From the NCBI RefSeq assembly GCF_013694365.1, contig NZ_CP059275.1, positions 372,001 through 436,000 of the forward strand: DNA of 64,000 nucleotides. Direction: 5' to 3'. The position numbers and the translations under genes are program-made. The notes under the pieces were generated by a model. That model was not told the DNA's origin. It did no database searches and worked only from the letters and a program-made list of their open reading frames with translations. This document shows, in pieces, positions 24,710 through 34,489 of the stretch (positions are counted from its first letter, which is position 1; the number at the start of each line of letters is the position of its first letter). This DNA is from Limosilactobacillus reuteri (lineage in GTDB: Bacteria; Bacillota; Bacilli; Lactobacillales; Lactobacillaceae).

Positions 24710-25297
24710 ATGGCCTCCTTAAAAGAATTTAATAAGGGATCACGTTTTGCCAATGTAAAAGCCTTTGAACCTGTTGCGCAATCTGCTGGTGGTGCGGCTT
24801 CAGCAACGGGATGGAATGAAGGAAGTGCAAATATCCCAACACAGTCAGCAGCTGCATTAGGAGATTCTAACTCTGGAATGCATTTAACGATTGCAATTTT
24901 AGCTGCTTTGCTACAACGAGAGCACCCTGGTAAAGGGAGCTATGTTTATCAATCAATGCAGGATGCGGTTATTAATCTCTGTCGAATTAAATTGCGGGAT
25001 CAATTGATGTTAGATAATCTCGGAGCATTGCCATTTTATGCAGTCTATCCTAACTATAAATTGGGAAAAGCAATTCCTAGGTCCGAAAATAGTGAAGGTG
25101 GACAAGTGATTGGCTGGACTTATAAGGCAAAAGGTTGGGAAACGGATCTAATGCCTATGTTTATATTATTATTCAAAATAAAAACAAAAGTTGGGAGACA
25201 ATTGCTAATACGATGGGTCATCCTGAATGGGCTACTGATGAACGATTTAAGGATTGGGAACATCGACAGCTCCATAAACAAGAAATTTACCCATTGA
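24710..25297 (+). pseudogene. frc: Formyl-CoA:oxalate CoA-transferase, fragment 2
   Basis: A 195-residue central piece with [20 protein letters not shown] (containing the catalytic Asp region) and Y-Q-S-M-Q-D-A. After G-W-E-T-D (25146) the frame is wrong; with one extra C at 25148 it would read [11 protein letters not shown], as in the family. The last four bases, TTGA, also begin the next fragment, so the two natively overlap. Confidence 0.82.
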
Positions 25298-25666
25298 TTG
25301 ATTGAATCATATACCAAGAATTACGATAAGTATGAGTTAACTAAAAAACTTGGAGAGGCTGGTATACTAGTCGGCCCGGTTTTAGATTGGCATGAACTCG
25401 AAAATGATCCAGATTTAAATGAAGATGGTACCTTGTTTAAGATTAATCAGGGAGGAAATCGCGGCGAATTTAAGACGGTGGGGATGCCATTTACGATGTC
25501 AAACTATAAACCAACCTATAAACGAGCCCCAGATCTTGGTGAAAATAATAAGGAGATTCTATCTTCGCTTGGTTATGATTCGGAACAAATTGAAGAATTA
25601 GTAAAGGGCGTAATCTCAAAAGTAGAAAAGCCTCATAATCCGCGGACAAAAGTTATTAAGGATTAA
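25298..25666 (+). pseudogene. frc: Formyl-CoA:oxalate CoA-transferase, fragment 3 (C-terminal)
   Basis: A 122-residue C-terminal piece, from I-E-S-Y-T-K through G-P-V-L-D-W-H-E-L and G-M-P-F-T-M-S to N-P-R-T-K-V-I-K-D. It is in the correct frame relative to the sequence before the lesion in fragment 2. Its TTG is an internal codon. Together with the previous pieces it accounts for most of one frc gene. Confidence 0.8.
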
Positions 25667-26908
25667 GTGTGTATTTTGGAAGAAACACGAACAATCGACT
25701 TTTTTGACCGAACTTTTCATTTGTCAGAGAATAATACGAACATTAAGCAAGAATGTTTAGCTGGATTGACGACTTTTGTTTCAATGGTCTATATTCTTTT
25801 TGTTAATCCAAGCGTTTTAGGGGTAGCCGGAATGGATAAAGGGGCGGTTTTTACTGCAACTGCTTTATCAGCAATTATTGGCTGCTTTTTGATGGGAATT
25901 TTGGCTAATTATCCAATTGCGATTACTCCGGGATTAGGTGATAATGCTTTCTTCACTTATTCGGTTGTATTAGCAATGGGAATTCCGTGGCAAAAGGCAA
26001 TGGCTGCGGGGATAGGAATATTTATCTCTTTTGTTGGGTTGCAGGGTGGTGGAATTATTGTTTCAAGTAAATCATCACTAGTTGAATTAGGATCGCTGAC
26101 GGTTCCTACAACCTGGATTACAATTTTTGGAATTTTCTTGATTGCAATTTTAATGGTCAAAAAGGTCCCAGGAGCAATTTTTATCGGTTTAGTTGTAACA
26201 ACGCTTCTTAGTTTATTAACGGGATTGGTTAAGATGCCGGATCATTTAATTTCAATGGCTCCTAGCTTAGAACCGACTTTTGGAGTGGGAATTAAGTTCT
26301 TGTCAACAATGACTGATCCAAAGATGTGGGCTGTTGTCTTAATCTTCTTATTGGTAGCTTTCTTTGACACTGCTGGAACCTTAGTTGGGTTAGCCCAAGA
26401 AGCAGGATTAATGAAAGATAATAAAATGCCCCGGATTGGTCGAGCTTTGATGGCCGATTCGCTTTCGATGTTAAGAGGGGTGGTAATGGGAACAACCCCA
26501 ACTTCTGCATATGTTGAACCTTCAGCTGGTATTGCGGTTGGTGGGAAAACTGGTCTGACTGCGATTGTAACAGGAACTCTTTTCATTTTAAGTATGGCTT
26601 TTTCTCCTTTGCTTGAAGTTGTTACTACTCAAGTGACCGCCGCTGCTTTAATTGTGGTCGGAGTATTGATGGTTTCCGCCTTGAAAGATATCGAATGGGA
26701 TAAATTTGAAATTGCACTGCCGTCATTCTTGGTTGCTATTGGAATTCCGCTAACTTATAACATTTCTTATGGGATTGCATTTGGCTTTCTTACGTATCCA
26801 ATCTTGATGGTTGCTGCAGGACGTCGCAAAGAAGTAAATGTTGTAATATGGAGCATGTTTTTTGTTTTTATTGCATTACTGTATATTTTGAATATTTTGT
26901 TGAAATAA
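25667..26908 (+). CDS. NCS2/AzgA-type purine permease with internal deletion
   Basis: A 413-residue membrane permease of the AzgA (guanine/hypoxanthine/adenine) group. Family features are F-D-R-T-F-H-L near the start, P-G-L-G-D-N-A-F-F-T-Y near residue 85, F-F-D-T-A-G-T-L-V-G near 231 and the G-T-T-P-T-S-A-Y-V-E-P-S segment near 280. After G-I-P-W-Q-K-A-M-A (about residue 112) the sequence jumps to A-G-I-G-I-F-I-S-F; I would expect about 40 more residues between these blocks, including a membrane helix. The protein is probably inactive or altered. Confidence 0.75.
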   Translation: MCILEETRTIDFFDRTFHLSENNTNIKQECLAGLTTFVSMVYILFVNPSVLGVAGMDKGAVFTATALSAIIGCFLMGILANYPIAITPGLGDNAFFTYSVVLAMGIPWQKAMAAGIGIFISFVGLQGGGIIVSSKSSLVELGSLTVPTTWITIFGIFLIAILMVKKVPGAIFIGLVVTTLLSLLTGLVKMPDHLISMAPSLEPTFGVGIKFLSTMTDPKMWAVVLIFLLVAFFDTAGTLVGLAQEAGLMKDNKMPRIGRALMADSLSMLRGVVMGTTPTSAYVEPSAGIAVGGKTGLTAIVTGTLFILSMAFSPLLEVVTTQVTAAALIVVGVLMVSALKDIEWDKFEIALPSFLVAIGIPLTYNISYGIAFGFLTYPILMVAAGRRKEVNVVIWSMFFVFIALLYILNILLK

Positions 26909-27991
26909 ATGGGAACTTCAACAGTGGGATCTTCTGAAGGTTGTATGCTTGGTGGTTTAGCAATGAAGTTTGCTTGGCGAGAACGAGCCAAAAAATTAAG
27001 GCTTGATATTAATGCCCGAAAGCCAAACTTAGTAATATCTTCTGGATATCAAATTTGTTGGGAAAAATTTGCAATATATTTTGATGTTGAGATACGGACA
27101 GTTCCAATGGATGAAGAGCACCAATCGCTTAATATGAATACAGTTATGGATTATGTCGATGAATATACTATCGGTATCGTAGGGATTATGGGAATTACTT
27201 ACACCGGTCGTTATGACGATATTGCAAAATTAAATGATCTAGTTGAAGAATATAACAAAACAACAGATTACAAAGTCTATATTCACGTTGACGCTGCTTC
27301 TGGTGGATTCTATGCTCCATTTATGGAACCTGACATTAAATGGGACTTCCAACTAAAGAATGTTGTTTCAATTAACGCGTCAGGCCACAAGTATGGTTTA
27401 GTTTATCCTGGTATTAGTTGGGTATTATGGCGTGATAAAGAATTCCTGCCTGACAAGCTAATTTTCAAAGTTAGCTACTTAGTAGGAGAATTACCAACAA
27501 TGGCAATTAATTTCTCACGCAATGCCTCACAAATAATTGGGCAATACTACAATTTCGTTCGTTTTGGCTTTGAAGGATATAAAAAGATTCAAAAACGTAC
27601 CCATGATGTTGCATTTTACCTAGCAACAGAAATCCAAAAAATCGGTATGTTCGAAATGGTTAATGCTGGTTCGCAAATTCCAATTATTTGTTACAAGTTA
27701 AAAGACTTAACTGCACAAGACTGGTCGTTATATGATTTAGCTGATAGATTACGTATGCAAGGATGGCAAGTTCCTGCTTACCCATTTCCAAAGAACTTAG
27801 ATACAATTGAAGCACAACGAATAGTATGTCGTGCTGATTTCGGAATGAGTAGAGCTCACGAATTTATTCATGATATGAAGCGCGATATCGAAGCTTTAAA
27901 TAATTCAACATTAGTAGGACATAAAACAACTAAGCTTAAAAAAGTATGGTTTCACTCATTAAACCTTAGAATAATTAATAAAGAGATCTAA
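26909..27991 (+). pseudogene. gadB: Glutamate decarboxylase, C-terminal part
   Basis: A 360-residue piece covering most of the PLP domain of GadB, which converts glutamate to GABA and consumes a proton. The first residues G-T-S-T-V-G-S-S-E-G lie about 110 residues into the normal enzyme. The PLP lysine is in S-G-H-K-Y-G-L. The C-terminus is also shifted: an A6 run at 27938-27943 leads to a nonsense tail, while one frame over reads K-Y-G-F-T-H-stop. The N-terminal piece comes after this one, so the gene is natively on the opposite strand. Confidence 0.85.
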
Positions 27992-28279
27992 ATGATCAAG
28001 AAAAAACGTGATGTGTTAGATTCTATTTTCGGTTCATACACCTCTGATCACACACTATCAAAATATGAATTAAATAAGGAACCTGTTCCTCCAGAAATTG
28101 CTTATCGAATTGTCAAAGATCAATTAATTGATGAAGGAAATGCTCGTGAAAATCTGGCTACTTTTTGTCAAACTTATATGGAACCAAAAGCTACTCAAAT
28201 TATGGCAGAAACAATGCAAAAAATGCCATTGATAAATCAGAATATCCACGAACAGCTGAACTTGAAAACCGTTGTGTAA
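27992..28279 (+). pseudogene. gadB: Glutamate decarboxylase, N-terminal part
   Basis: A 95-residue piece with G-S-Y-T-S-D-H, I-V-K-D-Q-L-I-D-E-G-N-A-R-E-N-L-A-T-F and M-E-P-K-A, the N-terminal domain of GadB. At an A6 run (28218-28223) the frame shifts: one more A gives N-A-I-D-K-S-E-Y-P-R-T-A-E-L-E, which matches the family, whereas the visible frame ends in nonsense. A single-base change may thus be all that separates this from the other piece. Confidence 0.82.
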
Positions 28280-29809
28280 ATGGTTAACAATCAACATATT
28301 AAAAGAAACTTAACTCTTTTCGGCTTCTTTTCTTTAACAGCTTCAATGGTACTCACTGTATATGAATATCCAACATTTGCCACCTCAAAACTCCACTTAA
28401 TATTCTTCCTTATTCTTGAAGGTTTATTCTGGTTCATTCCAGTTGCCCTATGTGCTGCTGAAATGGCTACCGTTAACGGTTGGAACAATAACGGCGGTGG
28501 CATCTTTAGCTGGGTTTCTCATACTCTTGGAAAAATATGGGGATTTGCAGCTATTTTCTTCCAATGGTTTCAAATTACTGTTGGATTTGTGACAATGATT
28601 TACTTTATTTTAGGTGCATTTTCATATGTACTTAATTGGCCAGCGTTAGATACAAACCCCATGATTAAATTTTGGGGTGTGCTACTAATTTTTTGGCTTT
28701 TAACATGTTCACAATTTTGGGGAACGAAATATACTGCCTATATCGCTAAAACCGGCTTTGTAATTGGCATTTTAATCCCTTCCGTTACACTCTTTGGACT
28801 TGCGATTGCCTATGTGGTAACAGGAGGAAAACTACAAGTTGATTTTTCGTGGCACGCTTTTATTCCTAACTTTACCAAGTTAAATACACTAGTTGTTTTT
28901 GTATCATTCATTTTAGCTTATATGGGTGTTGAGGCTTCGGCTTCTCTCAAAAACCCAAAAAGAAACTATCCGTTAGCGATGTTCATTTTAGTCATATTAG
29001 CTATCTGCCTTGATACATTTGGTGGTTTTGCAGTTGCAGCGGTCGTACCGCAATCTGAGCTTTCTTTAAGCACAGGCATTATTCAAGCCTTTAAATATTT
29101 ATTACTTTATTTTAACACTCATCTTAACTGGCTAGTTAAAATAATTGATCTAATGATTGCCTGTGGAGTAATGGCAGAAATTAGTTCATGGGTTATTGGT
29201 CCTTCGCGGGGAATGTTTGCTACTGCTCAGCAAGGAATTTTACCATCAATTTTTCAAAAAACAAATAGACATAATGTTCCTATTAATTTAATTCTTGTAC
29301 AAGGAATTGTCGTTTCTATTTGGAATGCTGTCTTAACTTTTGGTGGCGGAAGTAATAACGTCTCTTTCTTTGTTGCCATCTCTCTAACAGTAGTTATTTA
29401 CTTAGTAGGATATTTACTGTTTTTCATTGGTTATTTAATCTTAATTTTTAAGAAAAAAGAGCTAAAAAGAACTTATGAAATTCCTGGTGGAACAGTTGTA
29501 AAAGCAATTGTGGCTATTTGCGGACTACTAGTTTCAGTTTTTGCTTTCTTAATTTCTTTTGTTCCACCAAGCAGTTTGCCAGTAACATCTCATCATTCCT
29601 ATTTGTATGTATTGATAGGGAGTTTTGCAATCACAGTGTTACTTCCATTTATAATATATGAAATATACCAAAGACACAGCAAACACCATCAAATCAATAC
29701 TCCTCAACATTTACTTGCAAAAGACGTTAACCCAACTACCCCACCAATCGCTCGAGGAGAACATCATATTATTACAAATTCAGATAAAAAAAAGCATTTA
29801 GCAAATTAA
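28280..29809 (+). CDS. gadC: Glutamate:GABA antiporter
   Basis: A 509-residue APC-superfamily antiporter with 12 membrane helices and a long polar His/Lys-rich C-terminal tail (about 460-509). It exports GABA and imports glutamate, completing the GAD acid-resistance system with GadB. Features include the unwound helix 1 region, G-V-E-A-S-A-S near residue 215 and G-P-S-R-G-M-F-A-T-A near 308. The C-terminal tail of GadC acts as a pH-dependent plug in E. coli. The frame is intact although gadB beside it is broken. Confidence 0.88.
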   Translation: MVNNQHIKRNLTLFGFFSLTASMVLTVYEYPTFATSKLHLIFFLILEGLFWFIPVALCAAEMATVNGWNNNGGGIFSWVSHTLGKIWGFAAIFFQWFQITVGFVTMIYFILGAFSYVLNWPALDTNPMIKFWGVLLIFWLLTCSQFWGTKYTAYIAKTGFVIGILIPSVTLFGLAIAYVVTGGKLQVDFSWHAFIPNFTKLNTLVVFVSFILAYMGVEASASLKNPKRNYPLAMFILVILAICLDTFGGFAVAAVVPQSELSLSTGIIQAFKYLLLYFNTHLNWLVKIIDLMIACGVMAEISSWVIGPSRGMFATAQQGILPSIFQKTNRHNVPINLILVQGIVVSIWNAVLTFGGGSNNVSFFVAISLTVVIYLVGYLLFFIGYLILIFKKKELKRTYEIPGGTVVKAIVAICGLLVSVFAFLISFVPPSSLPVTSHHSYLYVLIGSFAITVLLPFIIYEIYQRHSKHHQINTPQHLLAKDVNPTTPPIARGEHHIITNSDKKKHLAN

Positions 29810-30415
29810 ATGTCTCGTTACACTGGTCCAAGTTGGCGTGTTTCACGTCGTCTTGGCGTTTCACTTTCAGGTACTGGTAAAGAATTAGCACGTCGGGCTT
29901 ACGCTCCTGGTGACCACGGTCGTGATCGTCGCGGTAAGCTTTCAGAATATGGTACACAATTACGTGAAAAGCAAAAGCTACGTTTTATGTACGGTATGAC
30001 TGAACGTCAATTCTCAAACCTTTTCGTTCGTGCCGGTAAGATTAAGGAAGGTACTCACGGTGCCAACTTTATGGCATTGCTTGAACGTCGTCTTGATAAC
30101 ATGGTTTACCGTCTTGGTTTAGCCACTACTCGTCGTCAAGCTCGTCAATTAGTTAACCACGGTCACATCACTGTTGATGGTAAGCGTGTTGATATTCCAT
30201 CATACGAAGTTAAGGTTGGTCAAATCATCGCCGTTCGTGACAAGTCTAAGAACTTAGACATCATCAAGAACGCTGTGGAAGCTGTTGTTTCTCGTCCTTC
30301 ATACGTTGACTTTGATGCCGACAAGCTTGAAGGTAAGCTTAACCGCATTCCAGCACGTGAAGATATGAACGCTGATATTGATGAAGCTCTTATCGTTGAA
30401 TTCTACAACAAGTAA
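29810..30415 (+). CDS. rpsD: 30S ribosomal protein S4
   Basis: A 201-residue S4, full length. It opens [15 protein letters not shown] and has the S4 RNA-binding domain at about 91-155 ([11 protein letters not shown]). S4 is a primary 16S rRNA binder that starts 30S assembly, and autoregulates translation in many bacteria. Codon bias is extreme. Its leader, where an autoregulatory RNA would be, is missing. Confidence 0.97.
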   Translation: MSRYTGPSWRVSRRLGVSLSGTGKELARRAYAPGDHGRDRRGKLSEYGTQLREKQKLRFMYGMTERQFSNLFVRAGKIKEGTHGANFMALLERRLDNMVYRLGLATTRRQARQLVNHGHITVDGKRVDIPSYEVKVGQIIAVRDKSKNLDIIKNAVEAVVSRPSYVDFDADKLEGKLNRIPAREDMNADIDEALIVEFYNK

Positions 30416-32119
30416 GTGGTTTTTCAAGTATTGATTGGTATTTTAATTATTGTTGTAGCAATATTAGCTTGCGTATATTTTTATCAACGACGAGCTGTTA
30501 AACAGATCAACGACTTAATGGAAAGCGAGAAAAAGCTAGCAGATCAAAAAGTTGACCAGCAGATCAAAAATGTTGAAGAATTGCAACTAATCGGGGATGC
30601 TAAAAAGCAATTTGAAACAATTAAAAACAAGTATGAAAAACAAGTGCGACCAGCGATCACAGCCTTTAATAAACGAGCTCCCCAATTATTAGCAGATTCA
30701 CGGACGAGCAAGTTGCTGACAATTAACACTCAGATTCGAGACCTGCAAGCAGATTTGGCAAAGTTAACAACAACTCTCCAACAGATCCAAAAAGACTTAC
30801 AACATCTTCGTCAACAACAACATACCCATAAGCAAGCGGTCGAGCAGATTAAAAATAAATATCGTCAATTCCACCGGCAACTAAATGAGAAGAGCTTCGA
30901 ATATGGAGACAGTGAAAAGCAGTTAAATAGCAGATTAAACGAATTAGAGGATCAATTCGCTCAATTTACTGATTTAACTAATAAGGGCGATATTGAAGCG
31001 GCTCAAGAGATTTTAACCAATTTGCAATCTGAAAACGATAAATTTGAACAAGACCTTAAGAAGATTCCTCAGCTCTATAAGCCAATTGCAACCGAGTTTC
31101 CAGAACAATTATCCGAGCTAAAAAGTGGTTATAAGACACTTGTAAAACAAAATTTCCACTTTACGGAGAAAAATATTGATAAGCAAATTGAACAGCTCCA
31201 ATCCAAACTGGATCAGACGATTGACCAACTTAACAATTTACAATTAGATGTTGTGGAACAATCTAATAAAGATCTTAGTGACCAGATTGATTACTTATAC
31301 GGGGTAATGCAAAAGGAAATTGATGCTAAGAATGAAGCTGTTCATTTGATTGAAGTGATGAAAGGCTTTACAAAACACGCTCAACGGCAAAATGACGAAC
31401 TTGGTGTAGAATTAGACCGGTTAAGTTTGAATTACACACTTACTAATCATGAACAAGAAACCGTACGTGAACTTGGTGAACAAATTAAAGCAATTATTAA
31501 GCAGTACCGTGATGACGCAGAAGCAATTGCTAACAAAACAGCTGTTTATAGTCAGGTTCTTGATCGGCAAAAATCTAATCAAAAGAACTTAACTGAAATT
31601 GAAAAAAGTCAAGAAAAGCTTAACGATGAAGTTGCTAAATTGCAAACTGATGAACAACGTGCCCGTCAAATGCTGCAAAAATATTCCACCCAGATTCGTA
31701 CAATTCATCGGCAAGTAGAACAGTTGAACCTTCCTGGCTTACCAAAAGATTACTTAGATTACTTCTTTGGTGTCAGCGATGAGATTAAAAAGTTAGCTGA
31801 TGAATTGAATGAGTATAAGATCAATATGGATGAAATTACGAAGCAACTAATTATCGTTGAGTCAGACCTAGACACATTAAATGACAAGACTGATATTCTT
31901 CGTGATAGTGCGGAATTAACAGAACGATTCCAACAATATGCAAATCGATTTAGTGATAACGAAAAGATTGCAGCAGCAGCTAAAAAATCCCAAGAACTTT
32001 TTAAGCAGTTTAACTACACGGCAAGCTTAGAAGCAATTGCGACCGTTTTAGAAGAAATAGAACCTGGTAGCTACAAACGAATTGAAGATACCTATTATCG
32101 TGAAATTGGTAAAAATTAA
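30416..32119 (+). CDS. ezrA: Septation ring formation regulator EzrA
   Basis: A 567-residue protein with one N-terminal membrane helix (about 3-23, G-I-L-I-I-V-V-A-I-L) followed by about 530 residues of spectrin-like helical repeats and coiled coil rich in Gln, Lys and Glu. This is the EzrA plan: a membrane-anchored FtsZ regulator that limits extra rings and links division to peptidoglycan synthases. The start is GTG. The C-terminal segment with E-P-G-S-Y-K-R-I-E is typical. It sits beside rpsD, a common arrangement in Firmicutes. Confidence 0.92.
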   Translation: MVFQVLIGILIIVVAILACVYFYQRRAVKQINDLMESEKKLADQKVDQQIKNVEELQLIGDAKKQFETIKNKYEKQVRPAITAFNKRAPQLLADSRTSKLLTINTQIRDLQADLAKLTTTLQQIQKDLQHLRQQQHTHKQAVEQIKNKYRQFHRQLNEKSFEYGDSEKQLNSRLNELEDQFAQFTDLTNKGDIEAAQEILTNLQSENDKFEQDLKKIPQLYKPIATEFPEQLSELKSGYKTLVKQNFHFTEKNIDKQIEQLQSKLDQTIDQLNNLQLDVVEQSNKDLSDQIDYLYGVMQKEIDAKNEAVHLIEVMKGFTKHAQRQNDELGVELDRLSLNYTLTNHEQETVRELGEQIKAIIKQYRDDAEAIANKTAVYSQVLDRQKSNQKNLTEIEKSQEKLNDEVAKLQTDEQRARQMLQKYSTQIRTIHRQVEQLNLPGLPKDYLDYFFGVSDEIKKLADELNEYKINMDEITKQLIIVESDLDTLNDKTDILRDSAELTERFQQYANRFSDNEKIAAAAKKSQELFKQFNYTASLEAIATVLEEIEPGSYKRIEDTYYREIGKN

Positions 32120-33268
32120 ATGATCTATTTTGATAATAGTGCGACGACAAAGATACTACCGGATGTTTTGTCGACATACGAAACCGTGAGCCAAAAGATT
32201 TGGGGGAATCCAAGCAGCTTACATAATTTTGGTGAAAATGCTTGGAACCTTCAAGAACAGGCACGCCAGCAGATCGCAAAGTTATTCGGGGTTAAGCCTA
32301 GTGAGATTATTTTTACTAGTGGTGGTTCTGAAGGAGATAACTGGGTAATCAAAGGAACTGCAATGGCTAAGCACCGTTTTGGCAAACACATTATTACGAC
32401 TAGTGTTGAACATGCGGCTGTAAAAAATGCATTGGAGCAACTAAAAGACTTCGGATTTGAGGTTACCTATCTCCCGGTTGATAAAGAGGGACGAATCAAT
32501 CCCGCTGATGTTAAAGCCGCTATTCGTCCAGATACTATTTTAGTGTCTATCATGGCAGTTAATAATGAAATTGGAACGATTCAGCCAATTAAAGAAGTGG
32601 GAGAAATCCTTAAAGATTATCCAAACATTCACTTTATGGTGGATGCTGTTCAGGCAATTGGTAAAGGATTAGATGACCAAGTATTTAGTGATCGTGTTGA
32701 TTTTGCCACTTTTTCTGGTCATAAATTTCATGCTCCACGAGGAACCGGTTTTGTTTACGTCAAGAATGGGCGCAAGTTAGAGCCTTTGATTGCTGGTGGT
32801 GGTCAAGAGCGGACACTACGAAATGGAACAGAAAATACACCTGGTAATGTTGCAATGGCAAAAGCAATTCGGTTAGTAAAGGAAAATGAAGCGGAATCAG
32901 TAAAACGTGAACAAGCAATTAAAGAACGGATTTACGACCATTTAAGTAAATTTGATCATGTAAAATTGATTTCTGGCCGCGATCAAGGTTTCGCTTCCCA
33001 TGTACTGTGCTTTGCAATTGTAGGAGTTCGGGGTGAAACGATTGTTCATGCCTTTGAAGACAAGGATATCTATATCTCAACTACTAGTGCTTGCTCGTCT
33101 AAAAAGCATTCCGAAGCCGGAACATTAGCTGCCATGAAGGTTCCAGAAGATATTGCAACAAGTGCAGTTCGGATTAGCCTTGGGGATCAAAATACCCTTG
33201 AAGAGGCTGATCAGTTTAATAAAACATTTGATGAATTATACGCTGGCTTTAAGAAAATTATTGAATAA
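32120..33268 (+). CDS. Cysteine desulfurase (NifS/IscS family)
   Basis: A 382-residue PLP enzyme that moves sulfur from cysteine onto its own active-site cysteine. The PLP lysine is Lys202 in S-G-H-K-F-H; the catalytic cysteine is Cys325 in T-S-A-C-S-S-K. The N-terminal F-D-N-S-A-T-T motif is intact. It adjoins thiI, so it probably supplies persulfide sulfur for 4-thiouridine in tRNA, as NifZ does in B. subtilis, rather than acting in Fe-S assembly. The partner assignment is inferred. Confidence 0.93.
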   Translation: MIYFDNSATTKILPDVLSTYETVSQKIWGNPSSLHNFGENAWNLQEQARQQIAKLFGVKPSEIIFTSGGSEGDNWVIKGTAMAKHRFGKHIITTSVEHAAVKNALEQLKDFGFEVTYLPVDKEGRINPADVKAAIRPDTILVSIMAVNNEIGTIQPIKEVGEILKDYPNIHFMVDAVQAIGKGLDDQVFSDRVDFATFSGHKFHAPRGTGFVYVKNGRKLEPLIAGGGQERTLRNGTENTPGNVAMAKAIRLVKENEAESVKREQAIKERIYDHLSKFDHVKLISGRDQGFASHVLCFAIVGVRGETIVHAFEDKDIYISTTSACSSKKHSEAGTLAAMKVPEDIATSAVRISLGDQNTLEEADQFNKTFDELYAGFKKIIE

Positions 33269-34489
33269 GTGCAATATACAGAAATTATGGTTCGTTATGG
33301 TGAGCTTTCGACAAAGGGACATAATAAAAAGTCCTTTATTGATCGTTTAGGGGTAAACGTACGAAAGGCCCTTCATAGCTTTGACCAGGTAAAGGTGCAT
33401 GCACAACGTGATCGGTTGCATGTTGAATTAAATGGAGTTGACTATGATCAAGTGATGAATCGCTTGAAGTTAGTGTTTGGGATTCAAAACTTCTCGCCAT
33501 CAATTAAAGTTGATAAGACTTTTGAAGCGACTGCAGAGGCAGCAGCGCAGATGATCGCTGAACAAGTTGATAAGCCAATTACCTTTAAAGTGGAAACTCG
33601 TCGATCAGATCACCAATTTGCAATTGATACCTTTGAAATGAACAACAAGCTAGGAGGATACCTCTTAGATAAGTTTCCTGATAAATTAAAAGTTGATGTT
33701 CATCATCCAGACCTAACTTTACGAGTTGAGATCCGTCTTAATGGGATTTTCCTTTCAAGTGAAACGATTAAGGGTGCTGGTGGTTTGCCAGTTGGTACCG
33801 CTGGTAAAGGAATGATGATGATGTCTGGTGGAATTGATTCACCAGTAGCTGCTTACCTTGGGATGAAGCGTGGCGTTTCAATGGAAATGGTTCACTTCTT
33901 TAGTCCGCCATATACTAGTCCCCAAGCTTTAGCAAAGGCCAAGCAATTAACTGAACGTCTTGCAAAATATAGTGGAAGTATTAAGTTTATTCAGGTGCCA
34001 TTTGCCGAAATTCAAGAAACAGTAAAGGAAAAAGTTCCTGAAGGTTACTTAATGACAATTCAACGGCGAATGATGCTTCGGTTGGCAGCTGCCTTAATGA
34101 TTAAGCGTCATGGTCTGGCTATTTTTAATGGTGAATCATTAGGGCAAGTTGCTTCTCAGACAATGGAAAGTATGCTGGCGATTAATGATGTAACTTCTTA
34201 TCCGGTATTGCGACCAGTATTGTCATTTGATAAGACCGAAATTATTAAAATTGCCCAAGATATTGATACCTATGATCTTTCAATTCTTCCATATGAAGAC
34301 TGTTGTACTGTCTTTACACCGCCATCGCCAAAAACCCGGCCAAACGTTGAGCGGGCTCGTGAATACGAAAAACGACTTGATATTGAAGGGTTAATGCAAC
34401 GAGCTCTTGATGGGATTGAAATTACGGAAATTCATCCTGGTGAAGATTATTTAAACCAAAATGAAGATGTTTTTGCTGAATTACTTTAA
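33269..34489 (+). CDS. thiI: tRNA 4-thiouridine synthase ThiI
   Basis: A 406-residue ThiI with the ferredoxin-like and THUMP domains at about 1-165 and the PP-loop ATPase domain after; the loop S-G-G-I-D-S is at residues 186-191. There is no C-terminal rhodanese domain, unlike E. coli, so sulfur must come from a dedicated desulfurase, which the preceding gene provides. It makes s4U at position 8 of tRNA. The start is GTG. Confidence 0.95.
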   Translation: MQYTEIMVRYGELSTKGHNKKSFIDRLGVNVRKALHSFDQVKVHAQRDRLHVELNGVDYDQVMNRLKLVFGIQNFSPSIKVDKTFEATAEAAAQMIAEQVDKPITFKVETRRSDHQFAIDTFEMNNKLGGYLLDKFPDKLKVDVHHPDLTLRVEIRLNGIFLSSETIKGAGGLPVGTAGKGMMMMSGGIDSPVAAYLGMKRGVSMEMVHFFSPPYTSPQALAKAKQLTERLAKYSGSIKFIQVPFAEIQETVKEKVPEGYLMTIQRRMMLRLAAALMIKRHGLAIFNGESLGQVASQTMESMLAINDVTSYPVLRPVLSFDKTEIIKIAQDIDTYDLSILPYEDCCTVFTPPSPKTRPNVERAREYEKRLDIEGLMQRALDGIEITEIHPGEDYLNQNEDVFAELL

